Source: Bacillus vallismortis (GTDB lineage: Bacteria > Bacillota > Bacilli > Bacillales > Bacillaceae). Taken from it: 64,000 nt of DNA. The translations under genes were made by a program, and so were the position numbers. Below the pieces are notes generated by a model. That model did no database searches and was not told the origin of the DNA. It was given only the letters and a program-made list of their open reading frames with translations. Location of the stretch: contig NZ_CP026362.1 in assembly GCF_004116955.1 (NCBI RefSeq), positions 3,756,001 through 3,820,000 of the forward strand. The letters are read 5' to 3'. Positions within the stretch are counted from its first letter, which is position 1. Each line of letters begins with the position of its first letter. Shown here in pieces: positions 17,837 through 27,899 of the stretch.

Positions 17837-19099
17837 CTGGCTGACATCGGTGCCAGTCTCCTCCGGAACGAAAGCAAGGATCACAATACCGATCACAAAT
17901 AAAACAATCAGGCTGAACACCGCGGTTGACGATTTTCCAGTCAGCTGAGCGGTAACGGCGATGAGCAGCGGCCCCATAATGGAAGCGAATTTACCGAAAA
18001 TGTTGTAGAAGCCGAAGAATTCATTAGCGTGGCGCTTTGGCACGAGCTTGGCGAAATAGGATCGGCTCAGGGCTTGAATGCCGCCCTGTGAGGTAGCGAC
18101 AAGCATAGCCAGTATCCAGAAATCAAGCGTTGTTTCCATAAAGTAAGCATTTACACAGACAATCATATAAATGACGATCCCAACGTACAGCATTGTTTTC
18201 CCCGTAAAGCGTTCCGCAAGCCTCCCGTATACAATAGAAAACTGCGCGGCGACCACCTGGGTGACAAACAGGATGATCAGGAGGCTGGTGGGACTGATCC
18301 CTAAATCAGACCCATAGGAGGTCGACATCGTAATAATCGTGCCGACTCCGTCGATATAAAAGAAATAAGCAAGCAAAAAAAGGAATAACGCCCGATACTG
18401 CCTAATCCGCATCATCGTTTGGCCGAGCCGCTTAAAGCTGTTAAGGACGATATGCGGCTCTCTTTTGATGGAATAGCGCTGATGGACATGTTTCAGCATC
18501 GGAATGGTAAACAGCCCCCACCAGGCAGCCGTTATGAAAAAGGATAGCTGGCTTGCGGCAGATACAGACATCGGTATCTTCTCTGATTGTGCAAGCAGGA
18601 TAACAGCAATGCTGATGATAAATGGAATCGTGCTTCCTATGTAACCCAAACCAAATCCCCGCGCAGAGACGACATTCATCCGTTTTTCCGACGTGACGTC
18701 AACGAGAAAGGCATCATAAAACACGTTGGCGCCGGAAAAACCGATCGCCGATATCGTATAAAACAGCAATAAAAGCAGCCAATGTTCACTCGGAATAAAG
18801 GCAAGCGTCGCGGTGCTGGCGACACCGGCTGACACAAAGAAACCAAAGAACTTTTTTTTGCACCCTTCATAATCGGCGATCGTGCCTAAAATCGGACTGA
18901 GCATGGCAAGAATAAATGTTGAAATCGCAATGGTGTATCCTAAATAGGCAGTCGATTGAGCGGCTCCGACGCCGCTTTGTGCAACCGCCGCTTTATAAAA
19001 TAACGGAAACACCGCGGTGGTTACGACAATCGAGTAAGCGGAATTTGCCCAGTCATATAACATCCAGCTGTTTTCTTGTTTCGTAAAACGTTTCATCAT
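17813..19099 (-). CDS. yxiO: MFS transporter YxiO
   Basis: This 428-residue integral membrane protein has about 12 hydrophobic segments in the MFS arrangement. It belongs to the Atg22-like branch (N-terminal ENSWMLYDWANSAYS, then SPILGTIADYEG between TM2 and TM3). The substrate is unknown. Other Atg22-type carriers are linked to amino-acid efflux, but nothing here proves that. It is convergent with deaD and shares its terminator. Two adjacent ATG codons make the start uncertain by one residue. Confidence 0.8.
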   Translation of the reverse strand: MMKRFTKQENSWMLYDWANSAYSIVVTTAVFPLFYKAAVAQSGVGAAQSTAYLGYTIAISTFILAMLSPILGTIADYEGCKKKFFGFFVSAGVASTATLAFIPSEHWLLLLLFYTISAIGFSGANVFYDAFLVDVTSEKRMNVVSARGFGLGYIGSTIPFIISIAVILLAQSEKIPMSVSAASQLSFFITAAWWGLFTIPMLKHVHQRYSIKREPHIVLNSFKRLGQTMMRIRQYRALFLFLLAYFFYIDGVGTIITMSTSYGSDLGISPTSLLIILFVTQVVAAQFSIVYGRLAERFTGKTMLYVGIVIYMIVCVNAYFMETTLDFWILAMLVATSQGGIQALSRSYFAKLVPKRHANEFFGFYNIFGKFASIMGPLLIAVTAQLTGKSSTAVFSLIVLFVIGIVILAFVPEETGTDVSQQKNDLPL

Positions 19100-19305
19100 C
19101 AGAGCCCCTCTCCGGTAACGATATTTCTATTGTACGAGAAATGGGACAGAAAAGAATGGAATGAACGTCAATTTTTACAAAATATTTATGTTTTTGTACT
19201 TTAAATCATACTTTTGGTTTATTGCTGGGTGTAGGTGTATCTGGTACCATTTATCTATATTTTGCCGTATTTTCCAGAAGGGATTCAGCAGAGAGGAGAC
19301 AGAGC

Positions 19306-19986
19306 ATGAGGCGAATAGGCTTATGCATAAGCCTGCTGATCACAGTTCTTGTGATGAGCGCATGCGAAAGTGAAGATGAGGCTCAGACGTTTGCAGATTG
19401 TAATCAAGAGACAGTAAAACAAACCACAACCAAACCGATGACCAATAAGAATAAGTGGGACTTCCAGACCCTCCCAAGCGATATGCAGCTGGCCATTGTA
19501 TTCAGTTCCATGATACGTGTAAGCGAAGCATTTGATTATGGAATCGGCAATCCTGAATACTTCGTCCGGAGCGGCATGACGGAGGAAGAAGCAAACATTG
19601 CGAGGCAGAATCTCGAATCGATTCAACTTAAAAGTAAATCGCTCAAACAACAAAATAGTGAGGCAATCGCTTTGATTCAAAAAACCAGCAATCAAGAAAT
19701 GAGCCGCAACGAAGTGCAGCAGCTGAAGGAAAACCGAGCCGCTTTTTTTGAGGTCACAGACAGTATGATCACACTCATCAGCCAAGTCACACCGAAAAAC
19801 GCGAAGAAGATAAGACAGCAGCTGGATCAGCTGAAAACACAATATACGCAATACAGCGCTGAAAGCGTGAAAATCATGAACAGCATTGTCGAAAAGCAGG
19901 GAGCAGACAAGGCATCATTTGAGCGCCATCTGGAGGAGCTGCTTCAGAAACACCCCGGACAGCCGGTGCTGAGTGGATTGTATTGA
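19306..19986 (+). CDS. Putative lipoprotein of unknown function
   Basis: A 226-residue protein begins at the ATG after GAGGAGAC. The N-terminus MRRIGLCISLLITVLVMSAC is a lipoprotein signal with the lipobox VMSAC, so Cys20 should be lipidated and the protein anchored outside the membrane. The mature part is charged and helical, with likely coiled coil (residues about 100-210, rich in Gln, Lys and Glu). It is monocistronic, between yxiO and licT. I do not recognise the family. Confidence 0.65.
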   Translation: MRRIGLCISLLITVLVMSACESEDEAQTFADCNQETVKQTTTKPMTNKNKWDFQTLPSDMQLAIVFSSMIRVSEAFDYGIGNPEYFVRSGMTEEEANIARQNLESIQLKSKSLKQQNSEAIALIQKTSNQEMSRNEVQQLKENRAAFFEVTDSMITLISQVTPKNAKKIRQQLDQLKTQYTQYSAESVKIMNSIVEKQGADKASFERHLEELLQKHPGQPVLSGLY

Positions 19987-20080
19987 CCTGCCCGACTCTT
20001 TCCCTGATGATATTGACCTAGTACAAAAAGAATGTACAATCAAGGTGTAGTCTGTTCTTAGTTGATTGGAGGAACATATC

Positions 20081-20914
20081 ATGAAAATTGCGAAGGTGAT
20101 CAACAATAATGTCATCAGCGTGGTCAATGAGCAGGGAAAAGAATTGGTCATTATGGGCAGGGGGCTCGCATTCCAGAAAAAGACCGGTGATGATGTCGAT
20201 GAGGCCCGCATTGAAAAGGTGTTCACGCTCGATAACAAAGATGTATCAGAAAAATTCAAAACCCTTTTGTATGATATACCGATCGAGTGTATGGAAGTAT
20301 CCGAAGAGATTATTAGCTATGCGAAATTAAAGCTTGGCAAAAAGCTCAATGACAGCATCTATGTGTCGCTGACCGACCATATTAACTTCGCGATCCAGCG
20401 CAATCAGAAAGGGCTTGATATCAAAAACGCCTTGCTGTGGGAAACAAAGCGGCTGTACAAAGACGAATTTGCGATCGGCAAAGAAGCGCTGCAGATGGTG
20501 AAAAACAAGACTGGCGTGTCTCTGCCGGAGGATGAAGCAGGCTTTATCGCACTGCATATCGTAAACGCCGAGCTCAATGAAGAGATGCCTAATATCATCA
20601 ACATTACAAAAGTCATGCAAGAGATTTTGAGTATTGTAAAATACCATTTTAAGATTGAATTCAACGAAGAATCGCTTCACTATTATCGGTTTGTCACCCA
20701 CTTAAAGTTTTTCGCCCAGCGTCTTTTTAACGGCACACACATCGAAAGCCAGGACGATTTTTTGCTGGAGACAGTAAAAGAAAAATATCATCGCGCATAT
20801 GAATGCACGAAGAAAATTCAAACTTATATTGAGCGGGAGTACAAACATAAACTCACCAGTGACGAGCTGCTGTATGTAACGATTCACATAGAAAGGGTCG
20901 TCAAACAAGCATAA
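20081..20914 (+). CDS. licT: Transcriptional antiterminator LicT
   Basis: A 277-residue BglG/SacY-family antiterminator. The N-terminal RNA-binding (CAT) domain covers about residues 1-56 (MKIAKVINNNVISVVNEQGK, GRGLAFQKKTGD). Two PRD domains follow, with conserved histidines in LTDHINFAIQR, ALHIVNAELNE, YRFVTHLKFFAQRLF and VTIHIERVV. BglP phosphorylates PRD1 without substrate, and HPr phosphorylates PRD2. When active, LicT binds the RAT elements just downstream and stops termination ahead of the bgl genes. The start follows TTGGAGGAAC. Confidence 0.93.
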   Translation: MKIAKVINNNVISVVNEQGKELVIMGRGLAFQKKTGDDVDEARIEKVFTLDNKDVSEKFKTLLYDIPIECMEVSEEIISYAKLKLGKKLNDSIYVSLTDHINFAIQRNQKGLDIKNALLWETKRLYKDEFAIGKEALQMVKNKTGVSLPEDEAGFIALHIVNAELNEEMPNIINITKVMQEILSIVKYHFKIEFNEESLHYYRFVTHLKFFAQRLFNGTHIESQDDFLLETVKEKYHRAYECTKKIQTYIEREYKHKLTSDELLYVTIHIERVVKQA

Positions 20915-20928
20915 TGAAAGCGTTGACA
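20915..20928 (+). promoter_or_regulatory. cre box overlapping a promoter for the bgl leader
   Basis: TGAAAGCGTTGACA fits the CcpA-binding consensus without mismatch. Its last six bases form a -35 box TTGACA, followed 17 bases on by TAATTT. CcpA bound here would block transcription into the antiterminator region, giving carbon catabolite repression. Confidence 0.75.
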
Positions 20929-20979
20929 TTTTCATTTCCTTATGTTAATTTTTTCTTACATTCATATATGATGTTGTTA

Positions 20980-21065
20980 GGATTGTTACTGATAAGCAGG
21001 CAAAACCTAAATTACAATAAGTGCGGATGATCTCTGTCTGTGCTGATGTAATTTAGGTTTTTATT
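20980..21065 (+). promoter_or_regulatory. First LicT antiterminator (RAT) and overlapping terminator
   Basis: GGATTGTTACTGATAAGCAG then GCAAAACC is a LicT RNA antiterminator (20980-21008). It overlaps a terminator (AACCTAAATTAC pairing with GTAATTTAGGTT and a T run, to 21065). As I recall, strain 168 has the lichenase gene bglS immediately after this element. Here no ORF lies between it and a second RAT. Confidence 0.85.
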
Positions 21066-21126
21066 TTTTTCGGAGGGATGGTGATCATAGCGTTTTACAG
21101 AAAAAAACGAATAAGAGCGTATCATA

Positions 21127-21205
21127 GGATTGTTACTGGTCAGGCAGGCAAAACCTAAACTACTTGTTCCTATTGCGGTAGGGGTAGTTTAGGTTTTTTA
21201 TTTTT
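21127..21205 (+). promoter_or_regulatory. Second LicT antiterminator (RAT) and terminator ahead of bglP
   Basis: GGATTGTTACTGGTCAGGCA then GGCAAAACC (21127-21155) is a second RAT. It overlaps the terminator AACCTAAACTAC / GTAGTTTAGGTTTTTT. This one directly controls bglPH: with aryl-beta-glucosides present and no preferred sugar, LicT stabilises the RAT and transcription reaches bglP. Confidence 0.9.
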
Positions 21206-21227
21206 TAACAGAAGGGATGAGAGGGAA

Positions 21228-23060
21228 ATGGGGGTTCAAGCAGCGGCAAAAGACATTTTACAGCTGGTCGGCGGGGAAGAAAATGTGCGTTCTCTTGTAC
21301 ATTGTGCGACACGCTTGCGTTTTACATTAAACGATCGGTCGAAAGCAGACAAAAATAAAATTGAAGCTTTGGACGATGTCGTCACGGTCGTGGAAAGCGG
21401 CGGGCAGTTTCAGGTCGTGATCGGCAATCGCGTTTCAGAGGTATATCAAGAGATTGGAAGAATATCTAACCTGCTGAATGATGACCGAGATGAACGTTCT
21501 GCCCAGAAAGGGAATCTGTTCGGGCGGCTTGTGGACATCGTATCAAGCATTTTCACTCCTTTGCTTGGCGTGATGGCGGGAGCGGGAATTTTAAAGGGCC
21601 TGCTGATGATATGCACAAATGCCGGCTGGCTCAAAACAGAGGAAACGACGTATACCATCCTGTATGCCGCTGCGGACAGCCTGTTTTACTTTCTTCCGCT
21701 CTTGCTGGCCGTCACCGCTGCCCGAAAGTTTGGCGCGAATCTCTTTGTTTCTGTCACAGTTGCCGGAGCGCTTATTTATCCAACGATCATTGAGCTGAAG
21801 AACGGCAATGCGGAAACGGACTTTTTCGGGATTCCAGTCGTGTTAATGAACTACACTTCAACTGTGATACCGATCATTCTGGCGATTTTTGTGATGAGTT
21901 ATGTTGAGAAGTATTTGAACCGGGTGATTCATGACAGTGTGAAAACCTTCATCATCCCGCTGATTTGTCTGGTAACCATTGTGCCGCTTACACTAATCGT
22001 CTTTGGCCCGGTTGGTGTAAACGCGGGAAATGCCATCGCGTCTGCGATACTGGCCATCTTCAGCTTTAACCCGATGCTGGCCGGCGCTGTGATCGCGGCA
22101 CTCTGGCAGATTCTTGTCATCTTCGGCATCCACTGGGGGATTGTGCCGGTTATTTTAAATAACATTGCGGTCAATGGGCAGGATTCGATCAAACCAGCTA
22201 CTGCCGCGGCCGTATTTGCACAAACAGGAGCGGCTCTCGGTGTCATGCTGAAAACGAAAAACAAAAAATTAAAGGCGCTTGCCGGTTCCGCCGCTGTCAC
22301 AGGGATTTTTGGCATTACAGAACCAGCCGTGTACGGCGTGACGCTCAGACTGAAAAAACCTTTTGTATGCGGTGTCATTAGCGCAGCCGTTGGCGGAGCG
22401 ATTATCGGGCAGGCCCACAGCGTCGCCATCGCTTCTGGCGCACCGGGTCTGTTGACAATTCCGATTTTCTACGGACAGGGCTTTGCCGGGTTTATCTTGG
22501 GAATCTCGGTATCTTTTATTCTATCAATCATCCTCACGTACATTGTCGGGTTTGACGATCCCGCGGAGCAAACAGAAACCAGAGCAGAACCATCTGCACC
22601 CTCCATTCGCCGTGAAGAGATCAGCAGCCCGTTAGAAGGAAAAGTGGTTCCGTTAACAGAAGTGAAGGATAAAGTGTTTTCATCTGAGACACTCGGAAAG
22701 GGAATCGCGATATTGCCGGTAAAAGGGAGACTTGTCGCGCCAGCGGATGGCGCAATATCAACCGTTTTCCCGACTGGCCACGCATTTGGCATGGTGACTG
22801 ATCGGGGTACAGAAATCCTTATTCACCTCGGATTTGATACGGTAAAGCTGGAAGGAAAACATTTTTATCCTAAAGTCGTGCAGGGGCAAGCCGTCAAACA
22901 AGGTGATTTGCTTGCTGAGTTTGACCTTGATGACTTGCTAAAGGCGGGATTTGATATGAACACGCCGATCGTCATCACAAACGCAGCGCATGATACTGAC
23001 GTCATTCAAACAGATCAAAAGCATGTCAAAATAGAGGAACGAATTTTTTCTTTAATCTAA
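21228..23060 (+). CDS. bglP: Beta-glucoside PTS permease EIIBCA, BglP
   Basis: This 610-residue phosphotransferase permease imports and phosphorylates aryl-beta-glucosides such as salicin and arbutin. Domain order is IIB-IIC-IIA. The IIB phospho-acceptor is Cys26 (SLVHCATRLRF). About ten membrane segments span residues 100-450, including the substrate motif GITEPAVYGVTLRLKK. The IIA active His is about residue 533 (ILIHLGFDTV). It also phosphorylates and so inhibits LicT when substrate is absent. ATG follows AGGGAA. bglH is 20 bp downstream. Confidence 0.93.
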   Translation: MGVQAAAKDILQLVGGEENVRSLVHCATRLRFTLNDRSKADKNKIEALDDVVTVVESGGQFQVVIGNRVSEVYQEIGRISNLLNDDRDERSAQKGNLFGRLVDIVSSIFTPLLGVMAGAGILKGLLMICTNAGWLKTEETTYTILYAAADSLFYFLPLLLAVTAARKFGANLFVSVTVAGALIYPTIIELKNGNAETDFFGIPVVLMNYTSTVIPIILAIFVMSYVEKYLNRVIHDSVKTFIIPLICLVTIVPLTLIVFGPVGVNAGNAIASAILAIFSFNPMLAGAVIAALWQILVIFGIHWGIVPVILNNIAVNGQDSIKPATAAAVFAQTGAALGVMLKTKNKKLKALAGSAAVTGIFGITEPAVYGVTLRLKKPFVCGVISAAVGGAIIGQAHSVAIASGAPGLLTIPIFYGQGFAGFILGISVSFILSIILTYIVGFDDPAEQTETRAEPSAPSIRREEISSPLEGKVVPLTEVKDKVFSSETLGKGIAILPVKGRLVAPADGAISTVFPTGHAFGMVTDRGTEILIHLGFDTVKLEGKHFYPKVVQGQAVKQGDLLAEFDLDDLLKAGFDMNTPIVITNAAHDTDVIQTDQKHVKIEERIFSLI

Positions 23061-23077
23061 AACCATTGGAGGAATAG

Positions 23078-24505
<1,428 letters not shown>

Positions 24506-24598
24506 TTGTATACAAATTGTGAATATTGAGTTATAAATGTAAATGGGTTAACATTCCCTGCCGATATGTACTGTATAAAATCTGGAAGGAGTTTGTAT

Positions 24599-25702
24599 AT
24601 GAAGAACAAAAAAAGATTTTCATTGCCCTTTTTGTGTACGGTCTTGATTGTGGCCTTTAGCTTTTGCCTGACTTCACATGCTGCTGCACAAAGCGTTCCA
24701 AAAGAGAAGGCGATCATGAAGCAGCAGGAAACATTGAAAAACCATAAGGAAATGAAGGATGTTTCTTTAAAGCAAGCAGATGCAGGAAGCCTTAAAATGG
24801 ATCAACATGAAGAAACCATGAAAGTAAAGAAACCGGCTAATGAGAATGTGTTTAAGACAGCTTCCATGTACAACTCCGAAGACCAGGTATTTGATACTTC
24901 CTCTGTACTTAACGAAAGTAACCCGGACGATATGTACTTTTTCAGTACGTCGTCAGACCGAACGCTGATTACACGAATTTTGTCTGCCAACAGCCAGTAT
25001 CATTTAACATTGTATGTGGTCAATTGGGATACGGGTGAAGCACAGCCGACTACTATCGAAATGGATGCGGGGAACCTAGTGCTTTTAAAAGAGCTTCCGG
25101 CCGGCGATTATATGATTCGGGTGTATTCTGAAGGAACGCTGGGCGATTCATATCACATTCAGTTAAATGCAAAAAACCCTGCAAATTACACGAGCGTGCA
25201 GTCGATCACCTCTAATCTGCAAACCTTTGTAGCTGAGTACGCAGACGGTTCTGTTTATGCAAACGGGACATTGTTATACAATACCGGCACAAAAACATCT
25301 TCATTAAGCTGGGAAAGAGAATATTATTTTTCGCATGGCGGCGGGTATAATCAGCGTACCCACTCTATTTCGGATGTCAAAGTGAAAAGTGTTTCGGCTC
25401 CTGTTACCTATCATTCAAGTTATGCCAGCTCAAATTCGGCAGTAATGGTTTACTTAGATACGGGCACTTTGTTTATGCACCATGTATCAGCGTATCAGTC
25501 AGGGGGAGGCTACGAAGACTCTTTTCTTGATACATTGGGCAAAAAAACCCCTAGAAGGCTAGATGCGGATGATCAAACTTACGGAGACCATATTTTAATC
25601 GTAGATACAAAAACCGGCAAAGCAATCGATTTTTTCAGTGTTTTAAATTACTACTATGCATCGGGTGTAGAAAGCTTGCCGGTCATTTCATATATCCAAT
25701 AA
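24599..25702 (+). CDS. Secreted protein of unknown function
   Basis: A 367-residue exported protein with a Sec signal peptide (MKNKKRFSLPFLCTVLIVAF, cleavage after SHAAA). A charged linker rich in Lys, Glu and Met follows (residues 30-85), then a strand-rich C-terminal domain (VMVYLDTGTLFMHHVSAYQS). The style recalls B. subtilis extracellular proteins such as YncM and YrpD, but I cannot confirm homology. ATG follows TGGAAGGAG. It is monocistronic and ends at a terminator shared with the convergent DUF421 gene. It may be strain-specific at this site. Confidence 0.6.
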   Translation: MKNKKRFSLPFLCTVLIVAFSFCLTSHAAAQSVPKEKAIMKQQETLKNHKEMKDVSLKQADAGSLKMDQHEETMKVKKPANENVFKTASMYNSEDQVFDTSSVLNESNPDDMYFFSTSSDRTLITRILSANSQYHLTLYVVNWDTGEAQPTTIEMDAGNLVLLKELPAGDYMIRVYSEGTLGDSYHIQLNAKNPANYTSVQSITSNLQTFVAEYADGSVYANGTLLYNTGTKTSSLSWEREYYFSHGGGYNQRTHSISDVKVKSVSAPVTYHSSYASSNSAVMVYLDTGTLFMHHVSAYQSGGGYEDSFLDTLGKKTPRRLDADDQTYGDHILIVDTKTGKAIDFFSVLNYYYASGVESLPVISYIQ

Positions 25703-25707
25703 GTTCA

Positions 25708-25746
25708 ATCACTCGGGCTGTTTCTGCACAAGGAACAGCCTTATTT
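25708..25746. terminator. Terminator between the secreted protein and the DUF421 gene
   Basis: GGGCTGTTTC and GGAACAGCC form a stem followed by TTATTTT. It lies between two convergent genes. Confidence 0.6.
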
Positions 25747-26322
25747 TAGTTTGCCAGATGGAGTGGAATGACCGTTTTTAATTTCTTGAAAAATGTTTTC
25801 TTGCTTTTCTGGCTCAGGCTGTTGAACTGTGGTTTCGGCCGGCATGTTCATCAGTTTCTTAAAATCGCCCATCGTGAGCGGTTTCTTGTCATCTTGTAAT
25901 TCATATCCGATTTGGCCGTTTGCTTCAATCGTTGCATGCTTAATGTCCTTTATGCTGGAAACTCCATGAATCCTGATTCGCATTTCAAGCTGGTCAGCTG
26001 TCAGCCGGAGTTTTTTCATGTTTTCTACATGGAGTTTGCCATCTTCAATCACTAATTTCGCTTTGCCGGTTAAGAACTTTTCCATCCAATTGGCCTTCAC
26101 TTGGAACCATTCCATGAGGATGAGAGCAACAGTAAAAATACTGGCTGCCACAAGGGTTTTCCATAAACTTGTCTCTATTATTGGCTGGACAATAATCGTA
26201 CCAATGGAAATCATCACCACAGTTTGTGCCAACGTCATTTGAGAGATTGACTTTCTCCCTGAAATTCTGAGTAATATGATGCCGGATACAATTAAAATGA
26301 GTGCTTGCCAAGCAAAATTCAT
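25741..26322 (-). CDS. DUF421 (YetF/YdfR-type) membrane protein
   Basis: A 193-residue protein with three N-terminal membrane segments ([20 protein letters not shown], then [16 protein letters not shown] and [16 protein letters not shown]). A soluble domain follows ([46 protein letters not shown]), diagnostic of DUF421. The start ATG at 26322 follows AAAGGTGATC. The longer frame lacks a site. B. subtilis has several paralogs (YetF, YdfR, YkjA, YrbG) with poorly known roles in membrane or spore physiology. Confidence 0.75.
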   Translation of the reverse strand: MNFAWQALILIVSGIILLRISGRKSISQMTLAQTVVMISIGTIIVQPIIETSLWKTLVAASIFTVALILMEWFQVKANWMEKFLTGKAKLVIEDGKLHVENMKKLRLTADQLEMRIRIHGVSSIKDIKHATIEANGQIGYELQDDKKPLTMGDFKKLMNMPAETTVQQPEPEKQENIFQEIKNGHSTPSGKLK

Positions 26323-26418
26323 GCGATCACCTTTTTGTTTTGATTTTTTCATAGTATGATCTTAGGGTTTCGGATTATACAGGAGAAAAGAGATTCAGCC
26401 AGCGGAATCCTTTTCTCA

Positions 26419-27699
26419 TTAAAACGAAATAATCCCAATCAAAAGCGCCGCAATCGTCATCACAATCGTTGTCCCCACTGCCCATTTGATGGTAAATTTT
26501 TGATGGTCGCCAAAGCTGACGCCTGCCATACCGACTAATAGATAGGTGGAAGGCACAAGCGGGCTGAGCAGATGCACTGGCTGGCCCAGCAATGAGGCCC
26601 TGCCGATCTCGGCTGCGTCTATTCCGTAAGCGGAGGCGGCTTCTGCAATGATGGGAAGGACACCGAAGTAAAAGGCGTCATTCGACATGAAAAAGGTGAA
26701 TGGCATGCTGGCGATAGCTGTGATCAATGGCAGGTGCGGGCCCATAGCATCGGGGATGAGTGATACGAGAGAATGGGCCATCGCATCCACCATTTTCGTG
26801 CCTGAAAGAATGCCTGTGAATATACCTGCCGCAAACACCATTGAGACAACGTTTAGCGCATTTCCCGCATGAGCAGAGATCCGTTTTTGCTGCTCTTTAA
26901 CATTTGGATAGTTGATCATCAAGGCGATGGCGAACGCCGTCATAAAAAGAACAGGGAGCGGAAGCAGGCTGGTGATCAGTGCAGCCATGAGAGCGACAGT
27001 CAGCAGAAGATTAAACCATTGAAGAGCGGGACGCTTGAGCGGTGCTGTATCTGAATCGGAGGACGGTGCGTGCTCAATTGACATGACGCCGAGACGCTTT
27101 CGCTCTTTTCTTCCAAGGATATAAGCAACGGCGATCACCCAAAGAATGCCGGCGATCATAGCGGGAATCAGCGGAGTGAAAACCTCCGATGTGTCCAATT
27201 TTAAAGAAGACAAAACCCTCGCCGTCGGCCCGCCCCACGGAATAATGTTCATCACCCCCGAACCAAGCATCGCAATGCCCGCTAATACCAAACGGTTCAT
27301 GCCAAGCCGTTTGTACAGAGGCAGCATCGCCGCAATGGTCATCATGTAGGTGGTTGTTCCATCCCCGTCCAGCGAAATGGTCATCGTTAAAACCGCTGTG
27401 CCGATGGTGATTTTTAACGGGTCTCCTTTGACAATTGATAATATTTTTGCAATGAGAGGATCAAACAAACCTGAGTCAATCATAATCCCGAAATAGAGAA
27501 TGGCGAATAACAGCATGATGCCGGTCGGAGCGAGGTCTGTTACCCCTTGAATCATCATCTCGCCAAGGTCTTTTCCAAATCCGCTGATCAGGGCAAACGC
27601 AACAGGGACAACAATCAACGCAATAAGTGCGGAGAGCCGGTTAGACATAATCAAGTACATAAAGACAATGATCATCACAAAACCGAGTAGGGCAAGCAA
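26419..27699 (-). CDS. citH: Divalent metal-citrate symporter CitH (YxiQ)
   Basis: This 426-residue CitMHS-family secondary transporter has about 11 membrane segments (LLALLGFVMIIVFMYLIMSN at the start). It imports citrate complexed with a divalent ion together with protons. The CitH paralog in B. subtilis prefers calcium-type ions and CitM prefers magnesium. The start is placed at a TTG six bases after AGGGAGGT, which gives the expected length. The family motif around SLDGDGTTTYMMTIAAMLPL is present. It is monocistronic. Confidence 0.85.
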   Translation of the reverse strand: MLALLGFVMIIVFMYLIMSNRLSALIALIVVPVAFALISGFGKDLGEMMIQGVTDLAPTGIMLLFAILYFGIMIDSGLFDPLIAKILSIVKGDPLKITIGTAVLTMTISLDGDGTTTYMMTIAAMLPLYKRLGMNRLVLAGIAMLGSGVMNIIPWGGPTARVLSSLKLDTSEVFTPLIPAMIAGILWVIAVAYILGRKERKRLGVMSIEHAPSSDSDTAPLKRPALQWFNLLLTVALMAALITSLLPLPVLFMTAFAIALMINYPNVKEQQKRISAHAGNALNVVSMVFAAGIFTGILSGTKMVDAMAHSLVSLIPDAMGPHLPLITAIASMPFTFFMSNDAFYFGVLPIIAEAASAYGIDAAEIGRASLLGQPVHLLSPLVPSTYLLVGMAGVSFGDHQKFTIKWAVGTTIVMTIAALLIGIISF

Positions 27700-27822
27700 A
27701 ATATGACCTCCCTCTATCAATTATAAGTAAGCGCTCCCACTCATCCGCGCAGAAGGCTCATTTCCTATATGTATGTCCCTATCATGATAGGCAGACCAAA
27801 AATCCTATTGAGCGGATCAGCA

Positions 27823-27848
27823 GTTTATCTGGAGAATGCAGCGGGTAA
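27823..27848 (+). promoter_or_regulatory. SigB-type promoter of katE
   Basis: GTTTAT, a 14-base spacer, then GGGTAA closely matches the SigB consensus (GTTTAA-N12-15-GGGTAT). It lies 52 bases upstream of the katE start. This fits the known general-stress control of this catalase. Confidence 0.85.
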
Positions 27849-27899
27849 ATGTGCTGTAGAATGTTTCACTTTGGGAAATCAATAAAAGGGGGAACGGAC

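Noticed and set aside
27720..27742. GGGAGCGCTTACTT-like sequence ahead of citH as a cre box
   Set aside because: Several mismatches to the CcpA consensus, so too weak to list as a site.
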